This document shows positions 38,820 to 45,056 of a stretch of DNA of 64,000 bases, in pieces. The position numbers and the translations under genes are program-made. Source of the DNA: a virus; the IMG/VR virus record IMGVR_UViG_3300020469_000014, positions 1 to 64,000 of that record; one strand, written 5' to 3'. Each line of letters starts with the position of its first letter. Position 1 is the stretch's first letter. Under the pieces are notes generated by a model that saw nothing but the letters and a program-made list of their open reading frames with translations, ran no database searches and was not told where the DNA came from.

Positions 38820-39577
38820 TAGAGAATCCTTGTTTTTTCGTGTCCAACGCGAATCTTAGGATCAATCCAAATCTCCATACCAGCTTCTTTTGCATCTAAG
38901 CAGAAAGAAACGTCCTCTCCACACATATCTTGGACTTCTCCTGAGTCAAAGACTTGCATTTTAGGTGCAAACCAAGGATACTTCATCTCTGTATGTTCAA
39001 ATACACCGTTCTCGATGAGCAACCAACCAAATCCAGTGTAGTCAACTGTGAAAGGCTTGCGACGACGAGAGATAGATTCAATGGTTTCGTGATTCATAAC
39101 CCCACCATTCTTGGCAAAGTCCTCTTCTTCCAACCAATGTGCCACTGAAGTGGTCTTTCCATCCTCTGTGCAATACCAACCACCTGCAATCTGTTTCTGC
39201 ATCCAAACCAAACGGTAGAACTTCTCTGTATCAAAGACGATATCAGAGTCAATCCAGAGTTGCCAGTCGTACTTGAGTTTACCATCCCAAGGAACTTGAT
39301 CAGGTCCACGCAATACGTTTGCACCTAGGCACTTGCAACGTGCAAAGTTGACCATAGATGAGTAGTCTTGACTGATCTGAATAGAAGAACCATTCTGAAC
39401 TAGATCAAAACAAAGTTGAACGAAATTCTTGAGGAAGATATATGACACGCCTCTGCCTGGTAGACAGAATACGATCGCTTTTCCTTTTGCTAATGCCTTC
39501 GCTTCCTCAAGATTAAAATCATCCTCGACTTTCTTAGTCTTGGGAGCGTTTGCTTTTACTGTAAATCCTTTAGCCAT
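38819..39577 (-). CDS. Glycosyltransferase-like protein, GT-A fold (252 aa)
   Basis: A segment AIVFCLPGRGVSYIFLKNF is followed by VNFARCKCLGANVLRG and, at residues 104-114, YDWQLWIDSDIVF. The D110-S-D112 motif after a hydrophobic strand is the DxD metal/nucleotide-sugar site of GT-A glycosyltransferases. The C-terminal EDVSFCLDAKEAGMEIWID resembles the catalytic ED motif region of family-2 enzymes. It could transfer sugar to a virion protein, to DNA or to host lipopolysaccharide; substrate not deducible. It lies between small late genes and the 2OG oxygenase gene at 39655. Confidence 0.75.
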   Translation of the reverse strand: MAKGFTVKANAPKTKKVEDDFNLEEAKALAKGKAIVFCLPGRGVSYIFLKNFVQLCFDLVQNGSSIQISQDYSSMVNFARCKCLGANVLRGPDQVPWDGKLKYDWQLWIDSDIVFDTEKFYRLVWMQKQIAGGWYCTEDGKTTSVAHWLEEEDFAKNGGVMNHETIESISRRRKPFTVDYTGFGWLLIENGVFEHTEMKYPWFAPKMQVFDSGEVQDMCGEDVSFCLDAKEAGMEIWIDPKIRVGHEKTRIL

Positions 39578-39599
39578 AACTTATTGTCAGTACATAGTA

Positions 39600-39608
39600 A
39601 GTATACCA
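39600..39608 (-). promoter_or_regulatory. Extended -10 promoter candidate
   Basis: Minus-strand TGGTATACT, a TG-n extended -10 element, 22 nt upstream of the glycosyltransferase-like gene. There is no good -35 at the usual distance. Confidence 0.4.
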
Positions 39609-39654
39609 CGGTCAAATCAATTTGTCCATAGTGTTATATTATATAGTCACGAAA

Positions 39655-40305
39655 TCAAAGGAACTCCTGACTATTACAGGGACCTAGAGGCATATGTTGA
39701 TCATAGGCTTCTCCGTAAACCATGCTGTTGATTGTGATGTCGCCAGCAACGGATATTCTCTTTTCATCTGTTAACCAATGGGGGTAAACCGCATGATAAC
39801 AGTCACTTGGAAAGAGTAATAGATGTCCCTCATTGTATTGTTTTTCTAATTTCCAGTTGACCTTACGAGTCCTACCTACAATATCACTATAGGTAAGTAT
39901 AAAGTCCCCTGCCTCTGGGTGCATAGTATGTGGAACATGTTGTTCCTCTTGTGAATGATAAGGTATATTCAACCATGCCACAAAAGAAAACACTGAGTCA
40001 TGATTATGTAATGCTTGATATTGTCCCCTACCAGTTTTATTCACCCAGAACTTCTGAAAGGTAAGTTCATGTATATGAGTTGTTTTGAGTTTCTCAGGAA
40101 ACCCCCACTCTTCAATATACTCGTTTACTGCTTCGTTTAAAACTTCTTTCTGAAAGCGATTACCATCATCTATAAGCATCCACTGTTGATGTGATTGCTT
40201 TGGTTCATACTTCTCTATTAAAGAGTAGAGAAAATCTGTATGACTCTTTTCCAGTGTAACATCCAGAAACCCATAGTTGGGCGGATTAATCTTTTTGCTC
40301 TTCAT
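39655..40305 (-). CDS. 2OG-Fe(II) oxygenase, HxH type (216 aa)
   Basis: A 2-oxoglutarate/Fe(II) dioxygenase of the TIGR02466/PF13759-like group common in cyanophages. The predicted metal site is H100-N-H102 in GQYQALHNHDSVFSFVAWL plus distal H171 in PSDCYHAVYP; R183 in EKRISVAGDI should bind 2-oxoglutarate. The substrate is unknown; related enzymes hydroxylate proteins or small molecules. It overlaps the upstream 56-aa gene by 20 nt. A TATA-rich gap separates it from the glycosyltransferase-like gene downstream. Confidence 0.85.
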   Translation of the reverse strand: MKSKKINPPNYGFLDVTLEKSHTDFLYSLIEKYEPKQSHQQWMLIDDGNRFQKEVLNEAVNEYIEEWGFPEKLKTTHIHELTFQKFWVNKTGRGQYQALHNHDSVFSFVAWLNIPYHSQEEQHVPHTMHPEAGDFILTYSDIVGRTRKVNWKLEKQYNEGHLLLFPSDCYHAVYPHWLTDEKRISVAGDITINSMVYGEAYDQHMPLGPCNSQEFL

Positions 40306-40456
40306 TCTTAATCACTCGTATCTCTTCATGACGCAGAGAATCATCAGGATAGTGTTTAAAATATTCTGTTAAGTAATCCAGTTTATGTTTAATATCGCCT
40401 TCGGGAATATCTCTCATAATTTGAGACTCCCCAATATACACATTATAAGTATTCAT
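40286..40456 (-). CDS. Small hypothetical protein (56 aa)
   Basis: Starts at ATG 40456, MNTYNVYIGESQIMRD, preferred over an upstream TTG. The sequence is amphipathic and helical (GDIKHKLDYLTEYFKHYPDD) with a charged C-terminus. It overlaps the 55-aa gene upstream by 14 nt and the oxygenase gene downstream by 20 nt. No family recognised. Confidence 0.65.
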   Translation of the reverse strand: MNTYNVYIGESQIMRDIPEGDIKHKLDYLTEYFKHYPDDSLRHEEIRVIKNEEQKD

Positions 40457-40610
40457 CTTCCCATTCAGCAAGCATATCCTCTAAGTCTTTGCGAATGTCT
40501 GGATGATACAATAAATGTGTGTCGTTCTCTAAGCGGAACTGAACCGATTCGTAGATGTACTCTAGTGCCTTGGCATCCAATTCGACATTCATTTCGTAAG
40601 TTTGTTTCAT
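40443..40610 (-). CDS. Small acidic protein (55 aa)
   Basis: Encodes MKQTYEMNVELDAKALEYIYE to LAEWEDEYL, an acidic helical protein. Overlap with the next gene and placement in a run of minus-strand genes support it. A TATAAT-like element occurs in the gap upstream (about 40626-40632). Function unknown. Confidence 0.65.
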   Translation of the reverse strand: MKQTYEMNVELDAKALEYIYESVQFRLENDTHLLYHPDIRKDLEDMLAEWEDEYL

Positions 40611-40625
40611 TAAGTTATCTATACA

Positions 40626-41108
40626 TTATAATTTTTCACGATACCTTCTACGACCAGTGACTACTTTCTCCATTTGGTTATCACTATAGCGAGTCGTATA
40701 ATATCCCTTACTATCTAAGAGTTTCGCAGAGTCGTCCAACGCGGTAATTTTTTGAACCATAACGATTGTAAATAACTGATCAATCTTAGTGACTAACCAT
40801 AAGTCTTTCCTCTTACAGTTTAAGAAAGTATTCAGAGCATCAACGCCGCCGCCTATAGACTCTGTAGTAATATGATTCGCGTTACTATGTGCTGCAACAA
40901 TTACTACATCATGAGTGCCATCGAACTTATCACATTCATCTGACACTACTTCCCAGAAGTCATATGCAGAGAAATAGTCATATACCTTTCTAAGTCTGAG
41001 ATTAGCCTTCTTTGCATATGGACATCTACTCATGCCATTAGAAGTGGGTTCCTGTAGATGAGCAATCCAATCATCGGTAAAGTCCTCCAAGTTATCAAGA
41101 GGGTGCAT
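40626..41108 (-). CDS. Hypothetical protein (160 aa)
   Basis: Residues about 14-40 read WIAHLQEPTSNGMSRCPYAKKANL, a W...CP(Y/F)A pattern that resembles the start of DUF1415-type proteins. That family is uncharacterised and the match is weak. The second half contains DVVIVAAHSNANHIT and a very basic C-terminus, VVTGRRRYREKL. Its ATG overlaps the stop of the 57-aa gene (TAATG). Function unknown. Confidence 0.7.
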   Translation of the reverse strand: MHPLDNLEDFTDDWIAHLQEPTSNGMSRCPYAKKANLRLRKVYDYFSAYDFWEVVSDECDKFDGTHDVVIVAAHSNANHITTESIGGGVDALNTFLNCKRKDLWLVTKIDQLFTIVMVQKITALDDSAKLLDSKGYYTTRYSDNQMEKVVTGRRRYREKL

Positions 41109-41281
41109 TAGAAAGAACTCTCCTCTAAACTAGTATCTCCCATAATGAGAGAGTACGACAAACTATCTGTATGATAAGACTTATAGATCCTGCCCCAGAT
41201 AATATCAAACTCCTCCTCATCTAGATCCTTAAACAAACACTTGTCATCATAGTATATGTGATAGGTCTTTAATTGTTTCAA
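41108..41281 (-). CDS. Small hypothetical protein (57 aa), TTG start
   Basis: The frame reads (M)KQLKTYHIYYDDKCLFKDLD to MGDTSLEESSF, with an acidic stretch DLDEEEFDIIWGRIY. It has no upstream in-frame ATG. A TTG at 41281 overlaps the TGA of the AbrB-like gene, and its stop overlaps the next ATG (TAATG), so it is inserted seamlessly in the gene string. Confidence 0.6.
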   Translation of the reverse strand: MKQLKTYHIYYDDKCLFKDLDEEEFDIIWGRIYKSYHTDSLSYSLIMGDTSLEESSF

Positions 41282-41421
41282 TTTCTTTTTACCAAGGTAA
41301 ACGATCCATCGTCATTCGGAATCCATTCTAGCGTATCTCCTTCCTTCCAACCAGTCTCTTCGAGAAGTTCATCGGGGAGATTTAGAATACCATCCTCATC
41401 AACTGTTAGGGTATACTTCAT
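41278..41421 (-). CDS. AbrB/MazE-like DNA-binding protein (47 aa)
   Basis: The whole protein, MKYTLTVDEDGILNLPDELL then EETGWKEGDTLEWIPNDDGS, follows the swapped-hairpin AbrB/SpoVT/MazE pattern (V-D-x-x-G-x-L-x-L-P-x-x-L-x-x-x-x-G-W-x-x-G-D-x-L-x-W). Members bind DNA as dimers, as transition-state regulators or antitoxins. No adjacent MazF- or PIN-like toxin is visible, so a stand-alone phage transcription regulator is more likely than an antitoxin. The protein is more acidic than typical DNA-binding members. ATG at 41421 is 3 nt from the previous stop. Confidence 0.75.
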   Translation of the reverse strand: MKYTLTVDEDGILNLPDELLEETGWKEGDTLEWIPNDDGSFTLVKRN

Positions 41422-41423
41422 AT

Positions 41424-41708
41424 TCAATCAAAGGAGATTCCTTCCTCATCAGGGAGATTATGTAGTCTAGTCTCAACCCAGTGCTCCTTGTTATCAATCC
41501 TAGCTGCCTCAACATACCTCATGATATGTACATCCACTTGCTTATAGACATCATGCAAGTCAATATCCATCCGAATGTCATGTGCAATCTCTGCTACCTG
41601 CTTCTCTGTCAAACAATGATCTGGATGAAGAAGATCACAACAGGGGATACGCTTCTCAATTAACTGATTAATGTTAATGCGAATTTCGTAATCGTTGTAT
41701 ACGGCCAT
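41424..41708 (-). CDS. Hypothetical protein (94 aa)
   Basis: Encodes MAVYNDYEIRININQLIEKR, then a helical body with HPDHCLTEKQVAEIAHDIRMD. The LTEKQVAEIAHDI segment looks like a small helix-turn-helix-sized element, but there is no convincing family match. First gene of an operon started by a near-consensus promoter just upstream, leading into the AbrB-like gene. Confidence 0.7.
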   Translation of the reverse strand: MAVYNDYEIRININQLIEKRIPCCDLLHPDHCLTEKQVAEIAHDIRMDIDLHDVYKQVDVHIMRYVEAARIDNKEHWVETRLHNLPDEEGISFD

Positions 41709-41730
41709 AGTATATGTGTTGTACTCCTAT

Positions 41731-41759
41731 AGTATAACATGACCTATGCCAGTAGTCAA
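41731..41759 (-). promoter_or_regulatory. Sigma-70 promoter TTGACT-17-TATACT
   Basis: Minus strand TTGACT, a 17-bp spacer, then TATACT, ending 22 nt before the ATG of the 94-aa gene. It should drive the 94-aa, AbrB-like, 57-aa and 160-aa gene string. Confidence 0.75.
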
Positions 41760-41875
41760 CCTATGAGGGCATTTTTATATACTGGAATTTTTTTAAATAC
41801 GAATAATATATAGCTCTCGATTCTGGCTCGTTGTAGGTTAGGGACTTATCGGTTTTTATAACCCGCTAATAATAT

Positions 41876-41919
41876 AAAGAAAACCCTGGCATATCCGCCA
41901 GCAGCAGGGGGTCTCCCCC
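41876..41919 (-). terminator. Double-hairpin terminator
   Basis: Directly after the stop of the 69-aa gene: GGGGG-AGA-CCCCC, then CTGGC-GGATAT-GCCAG followed by GGTTTTCTTT. The second hairpin with its T-run is the likely terminator. The remaining gap to 41730 holds only A/T-rich sequence. Confidence 0.65.
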
Positions 41920-42129
41920 TTAGACTGCCTTTGCTGCTTTGTTACCTGTGCCGATGCTCGCAGCGTGTGTTGCCATTCCAGCGTGCATGAAACTGCCTTT
42001 GGGTGCTGCATTGCTCCAAGCACGCCTAGCGGCAGTGGCACCAGCGTTAGAGCGCTTGAGCACTGTATAGGTGATTACTCTGCCAGTGCTGGTCTTTAAG
42101 CGTGTCTGCTGTTTGATGTTGTTTGCCAT
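41920..42129 (-). CDS. Small basic Ala-rich protein (69 aa)
   Basis: Starts at ATG 42129, MANNIKQQTRLKTSTGRVIT, which follows the AACAAACAAGCACAC leader that marks true starts in this region; upstream alternatives are ignored. It is rich in Lys/Arg/Ala with no acidic residues visible (AGATAARRAWSNAAPKG), so it could bind nucleic acid. Unusually basic among acidic neighbours, and GC-richer. Function unknown. Confidence 0.75.
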   Translation of the reverse strand: MANNIKQQTRLKTSTGRVITYTVLKRSNAGATAARRAWSNAAPKGSFMHAGMATHAASIGTGNKAAKAV

Positions 42130-42153
42130 GTGTGCTTGTTTGTTGTTGGTCCT

Positions 42154-42187
42154 ATTGTACATTAAAAAAGGGAGCATATCTGCCCCC
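42154..42187 (-). terminator. Terminator abutting a TACAAT -10 element
   Basis: On the minus strand GGGGGCA-GATA-TGCTCCC (7 bp with one G-T) followed by TTTTTT ends the 113-aa gene (stem and T-run 42164-42187). Immediately downstream is TACAAT (42154-42159), the probable -10 element for the 69-aa gene, whose -35 zone lies inside the hairpin. Confidence 0.65.
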
Positions 42188-42201
42188 TGTGTGCCAGTGT
42201 C

Positions 42202-42543
42202 TTAAGCGACTGCCAGTGATACTCCGTTAACGAAATCGGATGTAGCACCAGCACTAGTCACGAACCAGGACCAGTTCTTTTGAAAGACGCCATTCTGTCT
42301 GCCATCTGTGAACTCATTGATCAGAGCGTTTAAGCGTGATTTGGTTGTATTAGACTGCCAACCGCCATCGAAGAGGACCAGAGCATCGTTAGTGATAGTG
42401 GCGATATGATTGCCATGTAGTTTAACTACTGCCTCCATTTGATTTGTATCAGAGTTGAAAGCATTCTCTACAGTAGTATTAGAAGAGCGGAAGTCCTGGC
42501 GTGAACGGATTGCGGTGTTCATTTGAGTTTCGATCTTACGCAT
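42202..42543 (-). CDS. Hypothetical protein (113 aa)
   Basis: Encodes MRKIETQMNTAIRSRQDF, then TIT-NDALVLFDGGWQSNTT and FQKNWSWFVTSAGATSDF. Helix-rich N-terminus with a beta-rich C-terminal half; I recall similar hypothetical proteins in cyanophages but no function. Expressed from a CTGACA-17-TATAAT promoter with the standard AACAAACAAACA leader, so probably an early gene. Confidence 0.75.
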   Translation of the reverse strand: MRKIETQMNTAIRSRQDFRSSNTTVENAFNSDTNQMEAVVKLHGNHIATITNDALVLFDGGWQSNTTKSRLNALINEFTDGRQNGVFQKNWSWFVTSAGATSDFVNGVSLAVA

Positions 42544-42570
42544 GATTGTTTGTTTGTTTGTTATGTACTT

Positions 42571-42629
42571 ATTATAATAGCATGGCGGGTCGCTGTCAGC
42601 CAGCTCTGTGCCAGTTCTTCTAGTGGCAC
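42571..42629 (-). promoter_or_regulatory. Early promoter cassette sharing its dyad with a divergent promoter
   Basis: Minus strand CTGACA (42594-42599), 17-bp spacer, TATAAT (42571-42576), then the AACAAACAAACA leader to the 113-aa gene. The GTGCCA...TGGCAC dyad at 42608-42629 lies between this promoter and the plus-strand promoter at 42649, so one dyad separates two divergent promoters. Confidence 0.8.
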
Positions 42630-42676
42630 ACTGAGCGCTTCTGCTTGGTTGACATTCTCTGGCAGTGCCCTATAAT
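42608..42676 (+). promoter_or_regulatory. Inverted cassette: dyad + TTGACA-16-TATAAT on plus strand
   Basis: Dyad GTGCCA-N10-TGGCAC at 42608-42629, perfect -35 TTGACA at 42649-42654, 16-bp spacer ending GTGCCC, perfect -10 TATAAT at 42671-42676. This is the same design as the minus-strand cassettes at 44.5-49.4 kb but in opposite orientation. No annotated plus-strand gene follows. Confidence 0.8.
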
Positions 42677-43031
42677 GGACCTATAAGAGATTCGGGGTAG
42701 GATCTATAAACTATTCGACACTGGTGCTGCTCCGCATTAATTGTTACAGCGTGTTACGGAATACCTATGGCACACTTGACGGGCCTTGTCTACCCTTATG
42801 TTGAGCAATGTGTCTTATGTGTGGTTATGAGGATTCGGGGCATTCTCGGTTGACTTATGAGCGTTTCCGTGTTATAATGCCCGCTTAGATGTCTATAAGA
42901 TTCACCCTTATTTCGCTTTACTTAGTGATCTCTATACAAAACAGAAGTATATTTAATTAACCTTTTTTAATGATTCTCAAATGATACTTAAAAGAGACAA
43001 TTAGACCCACTAAGTGTAGCAAACTCTCTCC
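42677..43031 (+). other. ORF-poor region behind two plus-strand promoters; candidate ncRNAs or micro-ORFs
   Basis: No frame longer than about 30 codons is evident on either strand. Transcripts from the promoters at 42649 and 42850 would begin similarly (CTATAAGAGATTC and CTATAAGATTC). Two tiny plus-strand frames exist: 42767-42853 (28 aa, MAHLTGLVYPYVEQCVLCVV...) and 42889-42960 (23 aa, hydrophobic MSIRFTLISLYLVISIQ...). Either small RNAs or microproteins are possible. No tRNA cloverleaf was recognised. Confidence 0.45.
42850..42878 (+). promoter_or_regulatory. Plus-strand promoter TTGACT-17-TATAAT
   Basis: TTGACT at 42850-42855, 17-bp spacer, TATAAT at 42873-42878. It points against all surrounding genes. 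A 23-codon hydrophobic frame begins about 10 nt downstream. Confidence 0.7.
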
Positions 43032-43226
43032 TTATAGTTCATCATTTAGTTCATATATCTTTCTCTGAATTTGCTTTAGTTTAGCATAGATACTTCCCTG
43101 TCTATTTGCTACTGGTAGAGCATTGTAATTAGCAAGACTTTCTAATACTAACAACTTGATAAGTGCCATTTCCTCATTATCAAATAGAGGGGCACTTAGC
43201 ATGAGGTTCGCTTCTTTAAGGGTCAT
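43032..43226 (-). CDS. Small hypothetical protein (64 aa)
   Basis: Starts at ATG 43226, MTLKEANLMLSAPLFDN, preferred because GAGG lies 9 nt upstream and it overlaps the previous gene by only 11 nt. The sequence is helical throughout, NEEMALIKLLVLESLANY then KLKQIQRKIYELNDEL. The MTLKEA opening recalls the LTDxQFNxL openings of other small proteins in this region. Confidence 0.7.
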   Translation of the reverse strand: MTLKEANLMLSAPLFDNEEMALIKLLVLESLANYNALPVANRQGSIYAKLKQIQRKIYELNDEL

Positions 43227-43362
43227 ACGATTCAACCTCGATTTCGATAGCATAGTCTGGGTAAGTTGTCTCTTCTACATTATCATTACTATCCGCTAAT
43301 CTCTGTAGAAATGCTTCACTTGATTCCCTTACAGTTTCTTCGATTGTTATTACTTTATCCAT
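43216..43362 (-). CDS. Small acidic protein (48 aa)
   Basis: Encodes MDKVITIEETVRESSEAFLQ to EIEVESYDP. Acidic, with one predicted helix. It begins directly at the stop of the 68-aa gene and overlaps the next gene by 11 nt, forming a three-gene operon from the promoter at 43597. Function unknown. Confidence 0.65.
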   Translation of the reverse strand: MDKVITIEETVRESSEAFLQRLADSNDNVEETTYPDYAIEIEVESYDP

Positions 43363-43569
43363 CTAGACTGCCTCCTTAGTGTTATACTTACTAATGGCAA
43401 TTTGTCCCAGATTCTCAACATATAGAGTCTTAACTCTCTCTCCATTCTTATCATTCAACTCTAGTAGTTTGTTCCAGTTCCAGTTACTTGGCGAAACACA
43501 GTTTGCTTCACTTACTGTAAAGTCTAATGTAACACGATAGCGAGTTACTGATTGTGATTGAGAGTCCAT
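43363..43569 (-). CDS. Small hypothetical protein (68 aa)
   Basis: Encodes MDSQSQSVTRYRVTLDFTVS, then WNWNKLLELNDKNGERVKT. A beta-alpha-beta-like small domain, reminiscent of short phage proteins whose strands flank a WNW helix; no family assignment. First gene after a strong promoter. Confidence 0.7.
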   Translation of the reverse strand: MDSQSQSVTRYRVTLDFTVSEANCVSPSNWNWNKLLELNDKNGERVKTLYVENLGQIAISKYNTKEAV

Positions 43570-43596
43570 AAGAATGAGAGTGGTGGATTACATTTA

Positions 43597-43625
43597 ATTC
43601 TACCAGATATTGCACTAATTGTCAA
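43597..43625 (-). promoter_or_regulatory. Sigma-70 promoter TTGACA-17-TAGAAT
   Basis: Minus strand TTGACA, a 17-bp spacer and TAGAAT, 28 nt upstream of the 68-aa gene. Unlike the cassettes further right it lacks both the AACAAACA leader and the GTGCCA dyad. Confidence 0.75.
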
Positions 43626-43881
43626 CCAGTGGACGATATTTCCTCTACTACATTGTTATTTAGTGGGGAAACATTGACGATGATTGTGATTACTTAAGCA
43701 CGCTTATATAAAAAAATTCGGGCGTTCGCCTCTAAGGGACTAGGAACTATGTAATACTAATAAAGACGAATTACTCTTATTAGTTTACAACTAGTGGTCT
43801 TACTAAGTGATTAACAAACAACTCACTTATGCCACTAAGTATAGCGATTAAAGACGATTAATCACTCATTAGAACTGTCAT
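43626..43881 (-). other. A/T-rich intergenic region with weak terminator and late-like motif
   Basis: No credible gene. On the minus strand GAGGCGAACGCCCG followed by TTTTTTT (about 43710-43735) could terminate the 44-aa gene's operon. CCACTAAATAAC (about 43649-43660) matches the late TAAATA motif upstream of the 68-aa gene. AGTGATTAA and TTAATCACT half-sites lie about 43 nt apart (43806-43874). Confidence 0.4.
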
Positions 43882-44016
43882 TCACCTCTTTTTCTTTTTG
43901 GACTGTTTAACCATCTTGTTAAACTTCTTTGATTGACTGGGTGACATACCACAAAAATAGTTCAGTAGATTGCCTTCATACTGGTCAGCAATGTTTGAAA
44001 GTTCGTTATCCATCAT
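43882..44016 (-). CDS. Small basic-tailed protein (44 aa)
   Basis: Encodes MMDNELSNIADQYEGNLLNY, then FNKMVKQSKKKKR. An acidic helical N-terminus is followed by a strongly basic tail. The start overlaps the stop of the 54-aa gene (ATGA). Last gene of a four-gene operon from the cassette at 44558. Function unknown. Confidence 0.6.
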   Translation of the reverse strand: MMDNELSNIADQYEGNLLNYFCGMSPSQSKKFNKMVKQSKKKKR

Positions 44017-44177
44017 TGTGCTAAACTCTCAAAACGCTTCATCGCAAGTTTAATTGCTTCCTCATCGATTTGATCAATAGTGACGATTTGTCCTTTATAA
44101 CGATAAAAGTTTTCAATTTCTTCTAGTGACTCCTCATAAAGTGTTTCAAGTAATTCATCATTAACAGCGCAACTCAT
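44013..44177 (-). CDS. Small acidic protein (54 aa)
   Basis: Encodes MSCAVNDELLETLYEESLEE to KLAMKRFESLAQ, mostly helical and acidic. Its stop overlaps the next start by ATGA and it begins right after the stop of the 44-aa acidic gene. No family recognised. Confidence 0.65.
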   Translation of the reverse strand: MSCAVNDELLETLYEESLEEIENFYRYKGQIVTIDQIDEEAIKLAMKRFESLAQ

Positions 44178-44312
44178 TTAATTTTCCTCATAGATAGGGG
44201 CGAACAATTGATAGTAAAGGTCATTCATGAGACCGAATTCAAACGAAGTGGAAGCGTGCTCCTCATCAACACCTTCCCAACACTTCATAATTTCAGTGTA
44301 AGTATCTTCCAT
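44178..44312 (-). CDS. Small acidic protein (44 aa)
   Basis: Encodes MEDTYTEIMKCWEGVDEEHA to APIYEEN. Acidic, with aromatic clusters. Coupled by TAATG to the 85-aa gene upstream, and its TAA abuts the next ATG. Function unknown. Confidence 0.65.
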   Translation of the reverse strand: MEDTYTEIMKCWEGVDEEHASTSFEFGLMNDLYYQLFAPIYEEN

Positions 44313-44569
44313 TATAGACACTCACTAGGTGCGAAACCGATAGAAGCGATAGCATTATCAAGCGCAACTCTATCAAGGTCAGGATCATCAAAATCAACGC
44401 CTGCAGCGTGATCTACACCCCACTCGAGCACCTCATCACAAAAATCTGAGAAATCTTTGCATACCCAAGCAACATTTTCAAAGTTTTCTACTTCTTTGAT
44501 TCTGTTAATTAATCTGTCTGTTTTAGTCATGTTTGTTTGTTTGTTTGTTATACTATTATTATAGGGCAT
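44312..44569 (-). CDS. Hypothetical acidic protein (85 aa)
   Basis: The ATG at 44569 comes directly after AACAAACAAACAAAC, the signature leader of this region. A short N-terminal part (MPYNNSITNKQT) would lie in the leader, so the internal MTKTDRLINRIKEVENFENV start at 44530 is the actual downstream ATG adjoining that leader; I keep the longest frame but favour 44530. The acidic C-terminus includes GVDHAAGVDFDDPDLDRVAL. Function unknown. Confidence 0.65.
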   Translation of the reverse strand: MPYNNSITNKQTNMTKTDRLINRIKEVENFENVAWVCKDFSDFCDEVLEWGVDHAAGVDFDDPDLDRVALDNAIASIGFAPSECL

Positions 44570-44615
44570 TGAGATTGAATATCAACCCCACTTGTGCCAG
44601 TTTGATTAGTGGCAC
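44558..44615 (-). promoter_or_regulatory. Stem-loop/early-promoter cassette
   Basis: Minus strand: dyad GTGCCA-N10-TGGCAC (44594-44615) right after the stop of the upstream gene, then TTGATA (44580-44585), 16-bp spacer, TATAAT (44558-44563), then AACAAACAAACAAAC and ATG at 44530. A textbook copy of the recurring module. Confidence 0.85.
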
Positions 44616-44616
44616 A

Positions 44617-44856
44617 CTATCGGTTGACTTTCTCCAAGTCACTTAGATAGCATTCCACTGTATGAAACTCATAGTCATTAATGTAAGTTTTAATAACAGC
44701 GTAGTCTCTACTTCTATCCAATAAAACTACATCACCTTCTAGATCATCATGTACGAGCGATTTAACACTAGTGCCTAGTTTGATGTTTGCTGTTACATCT
44801 TGACCAATTTTAAGAACATCTTTTTTACATAGTTCTTTGTATTCTTGAATTGTCAT
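44617..44856 (-). CDS. Hypothetical protein (79 aa)
   Basis: Starts at ATG 44856 (TAATG overlap with the previous gene), MTIQEYKELCKKDVLKIGQD. A helical start is followed by beta strands (VKSLVHDDLEGDVVLLD, YAVIKTYINDYEFHTVECYL), perhaps an SH3-like small barrel. Downstream stop is followed at once by the stem-loop cassette. Function unknown. Confidence 0.7.
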   Translation of the reverse strand: MTIQEYKELCKKDVLKIGQDVTANIKLGTSVKSLVHDDLEGDVVLLDRSRDYAVIKTYINDYEFHTVECYLSDLEKVNR

Positions 44857-45017
44857 TATAGTTGATTCTCCCATACTGTTGATTTAAAACGTCTCACTGC
44901 TTTGTCTAACAGTTTAATATCACCATCGCAGATATCAGCGGCAGACTCATCCTCTACATGAGAGAATGAATTGTTGATATCACCTATGAGAGTGAGTAAT
45001 GCTTCGTAATTAGTCAT
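44856..45017 (-). CDS. Small acidic protein (53 aa)
   Basis: Encodes MTNYEALLTLIGDINNSFSH to KSTVWENQL. ATG at 45017 follows the AACAAACAAACAACT leader. Helical and acidic in the middle (VEDESAADICDGD). Function unknown. Confidence 0.7.
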   Translation of the reverse strand: MTNYEALLTLIGDINNSFSHVEDESAADICDGDIKLLDKAVRRFKSTVWENQL

Positions 45018-45040
45018 AGTTGTTTGTTTGTTATACTACT

Positions 45041-45046
45041 ATTATA
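45041..45046 (-). promoter_or_regulatory. TATAAT with standard leader
   Basis: Minus-strand CGACTATAATAGTAGTATAACAAACAAACAACT upstream of the 53-aa gene. It keeps the -10 and leader of the cassette, but lacks the dyad and a good -35, because the preceding gene's stop is only 10 nt away. Confidence 0.65.
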
Positions 45047-45056
45047 GTCGATCGAA

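Noticed and set aside
41278-41708. A toxin-antitoxin pair formed by the AbrB/MazE-like gene and a neighbour
   Set aside because: None of the adjacent proteins (94, 57 and 160 aa) shows MazF, PIN or other known toxin motifs.
42677-43031. tRNA gene in the ORF-poor region
   Set aside because: No GTTCRA T-loop with matching 5-bp stem, and no acceptor stem with NCCA-like end could be found on either strand.
44594-44615. TGGCAC half-sites read as a sigma-54 -24 element (TGGCAC-N5-TTGC)
   Set aside because: The required TTGC at the -12 position is not present at the right distance. The half-sites are part of a dyad followed by perfect sigma-70 elements, and cyanobacteria lack sigma-54.
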